From assembly GCA_903918555.1 (NCBI GenBank), contig CAIXEV010000556.1, positions 1 to 5,537 of the forward strand: 5,537 nucleotides of DNA, read 5' to 3'. The translations under genes were made by a program, and so were the position numbers. Positions 5,172-5,537 of this stretch are shown here, one piece after another (positions within the stretch are counted from its first letter, which is position 1; every line of letters starts with the position of its first letter). The notes under the pieces are model-generated. The model did not search any database, was not told the origin of the DNA, and was given only the letters and a program-made list of their open reading frames with translations. The stretch comes from an uncultured bacterium. GTDB taxonomy: Bacteria; Planctomycetota; Phycisphaerae; Phycisphaerales; SM1A02.

Positions 5172-5197
5172 CACTTCACCGAGTGAATCGCGTCACT
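5172..5197. other. Small inverted repeats in the convergent gap between aminotransferase and lipoprotein genes
   Basis: Overlapping short stems lie between the two stop codons: TTCAC-CGA-GTGAA at 5175-5187, and AGTGA-ATCGCG-TCACT at 5182-5197, which runs into the lipoprotein stop codon. They cannot form at once. Neither has a T-tract, so they are weak candidates for a shared two-way terminator. Confidence 0.25.
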
Positions 5198-5417
5198 TTG
5201 AGGTCGCCGCGCCGGAACCGGCCGCGGGCGAACTTGCGTTCTGATTCGAGTCGAACTTCACGGTGTGGCCGGGCTTCTCGGTGGGCGCGCTGCCGGCAGG
5301 GCGCACCTGCGCGGCATCGACCGGCTTGGCCGCCGGCTCGCAGCCGGTGACGAACGGGATCGCGGCGGCGACGAGTGCGAGCGGTGCGATTCGGATGCGG
5401 AGGGCTTTGCGTGGCAT
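5193..5417 (-). CDS. Small putative lipoprotein
   Basis: The 74-residue product begins with a basic n-region (MPRKALRIRI), a hydrophobic core (APLALVAAAIPF, 11-22) and a lipobox VTGC with Cys26, the pattern recognised by lipoprotein signal peptidase. The mature part would be only 49 residues, rich in Ala, Pro, Ser and Lys (EPAAKPVDAAQ to GSGAATSK), with no recognisable domain and probably disordered. The start at 5417 is well supported by AAGGAG (5425-5430) seven bases upstream. The gene converges on the aminotransferase gene, ending 23 bases from its stop. Function is unknown; it would be membrane-anchored through a diacylglyceryl cysteine. Confidence 0.8.
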   Translation of the reverse strand: MPRKALRIRIAPLALVAAAIPFVTGCEPAAKPVDAAQVRPAGSAPTEKPGHTVKFDSNQNASSPAAGSGAATSK

Positions 5418-5430
5418 GGAGGATCTCCTT
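5418..5430 (-). promoter_or_regulatory. Strong Shine-Dalgarno of the lipoprotein gene, with a small overlapping hairpin
   Basis: Minus-strand AAGGAG (5430-5425) lies seven bases before the ATG at 5417. Its GGAG can pair with CTCC (5421-5418) directly before the start codon, with loop ATC. The stem is only 4 bp, so it may modestly mask the site or be irrelevant. The remaining bases to the right edge hold no gene I can support. Confidence 0.6.
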
Positions 5431-5537
5431 CAGATTTCGGGCTTGCGATTCGTGCTTGGGCGCCGATGCGCGCGCCGTCCATGCAAACGCGGCGCGTGGC
5501 GTCTCGCCGAATCGCGGACTCCGAGGCGAAGATCATC

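Noticed and set aside
5258..5536. Minus-strand frame reaching the right edge
   Set aside because: It would cover most of the lipoprotein gene in another frame, and the lipoprotein has a signal peptide, a lipobox and a strong Shine-Dalgarno sequence.
5466..5537. Plus-strand frame with ATGs at 5466 and 5481, open to the right edge
   Set aside because: Third-position GC is high and it could be the start of a gene, but only 24 codons are visible, no ribosome-binding site precedes it, and the minus strand is similarly GC-biased.

Overview
The window is a compact, high-GC stretch of bacterial chromosome that most likely comes from a member of the Planctomycetota, probably a Phycisphaerae-type lineage. 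The strongest taxonomic marker is the 79-residue 'small basic protein' at 3573-3812, which belongs to a family regarded as a signature of the Planctomycetes-Verrucomicrobia-Chlamydiae (PVC) group. The presence of murC shows that the organism makes the peptidoglycan precursor. Placement below phylum is inference.

Layout. The left part is on the minus strand and reads right to left: a TMEM205/DUF4149-like membrane protein (1213-1782), then nth for endonuclease III (465-1220) overlapping it by 8 bases from a GTG start, then, after a 199-base gap with short AAGCC/GGCTT repeats, the start of murC (265 to beyond the left edge). A 40-base divergent spacer (1783-1822) separates this block from the plus-strand genes and seems to hold two interlocked promoters with almost no leader. 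On the plus strand follow a TIM-barrel protein of the sugar phosphate isomerase/epimerase type (1823-2590), a one-pass membrane protein with a SPOR-like C-terminal domain (2708-3457), the small basic protein (3573-3812) with a structured 3' UTR and a textbook intrinsic terminator (3898-3935), and a class I/II PLP-dependent aminotransferase (3988-5169) with its own probable promoter directly behind the terminator. A small lipoprotein (5193-5417) on the minus strand converges on the aminotransferase.

How the genes fit together. This is mostly housekeeping sequence: cell-wall synthesis (MurC), base-excision repair (Nth), envelope proteins (DUF4149-like, SPOR-like, lipoprotein), a probable ribosome- or nucleic-acid-associated basic protein, and amino-acid metabolism. 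I see no mobile element, CRISPR array, tRNA or rRNA, and no clear new multi-gene system. The points most worth a second look are an unusual spacing of the four iron-sulfur cysteines in Nth, the interlocked near-leaderless divergent promoters, the eroded metal site of the TIM-barrel protein, and the SPOR-like membrane protein.
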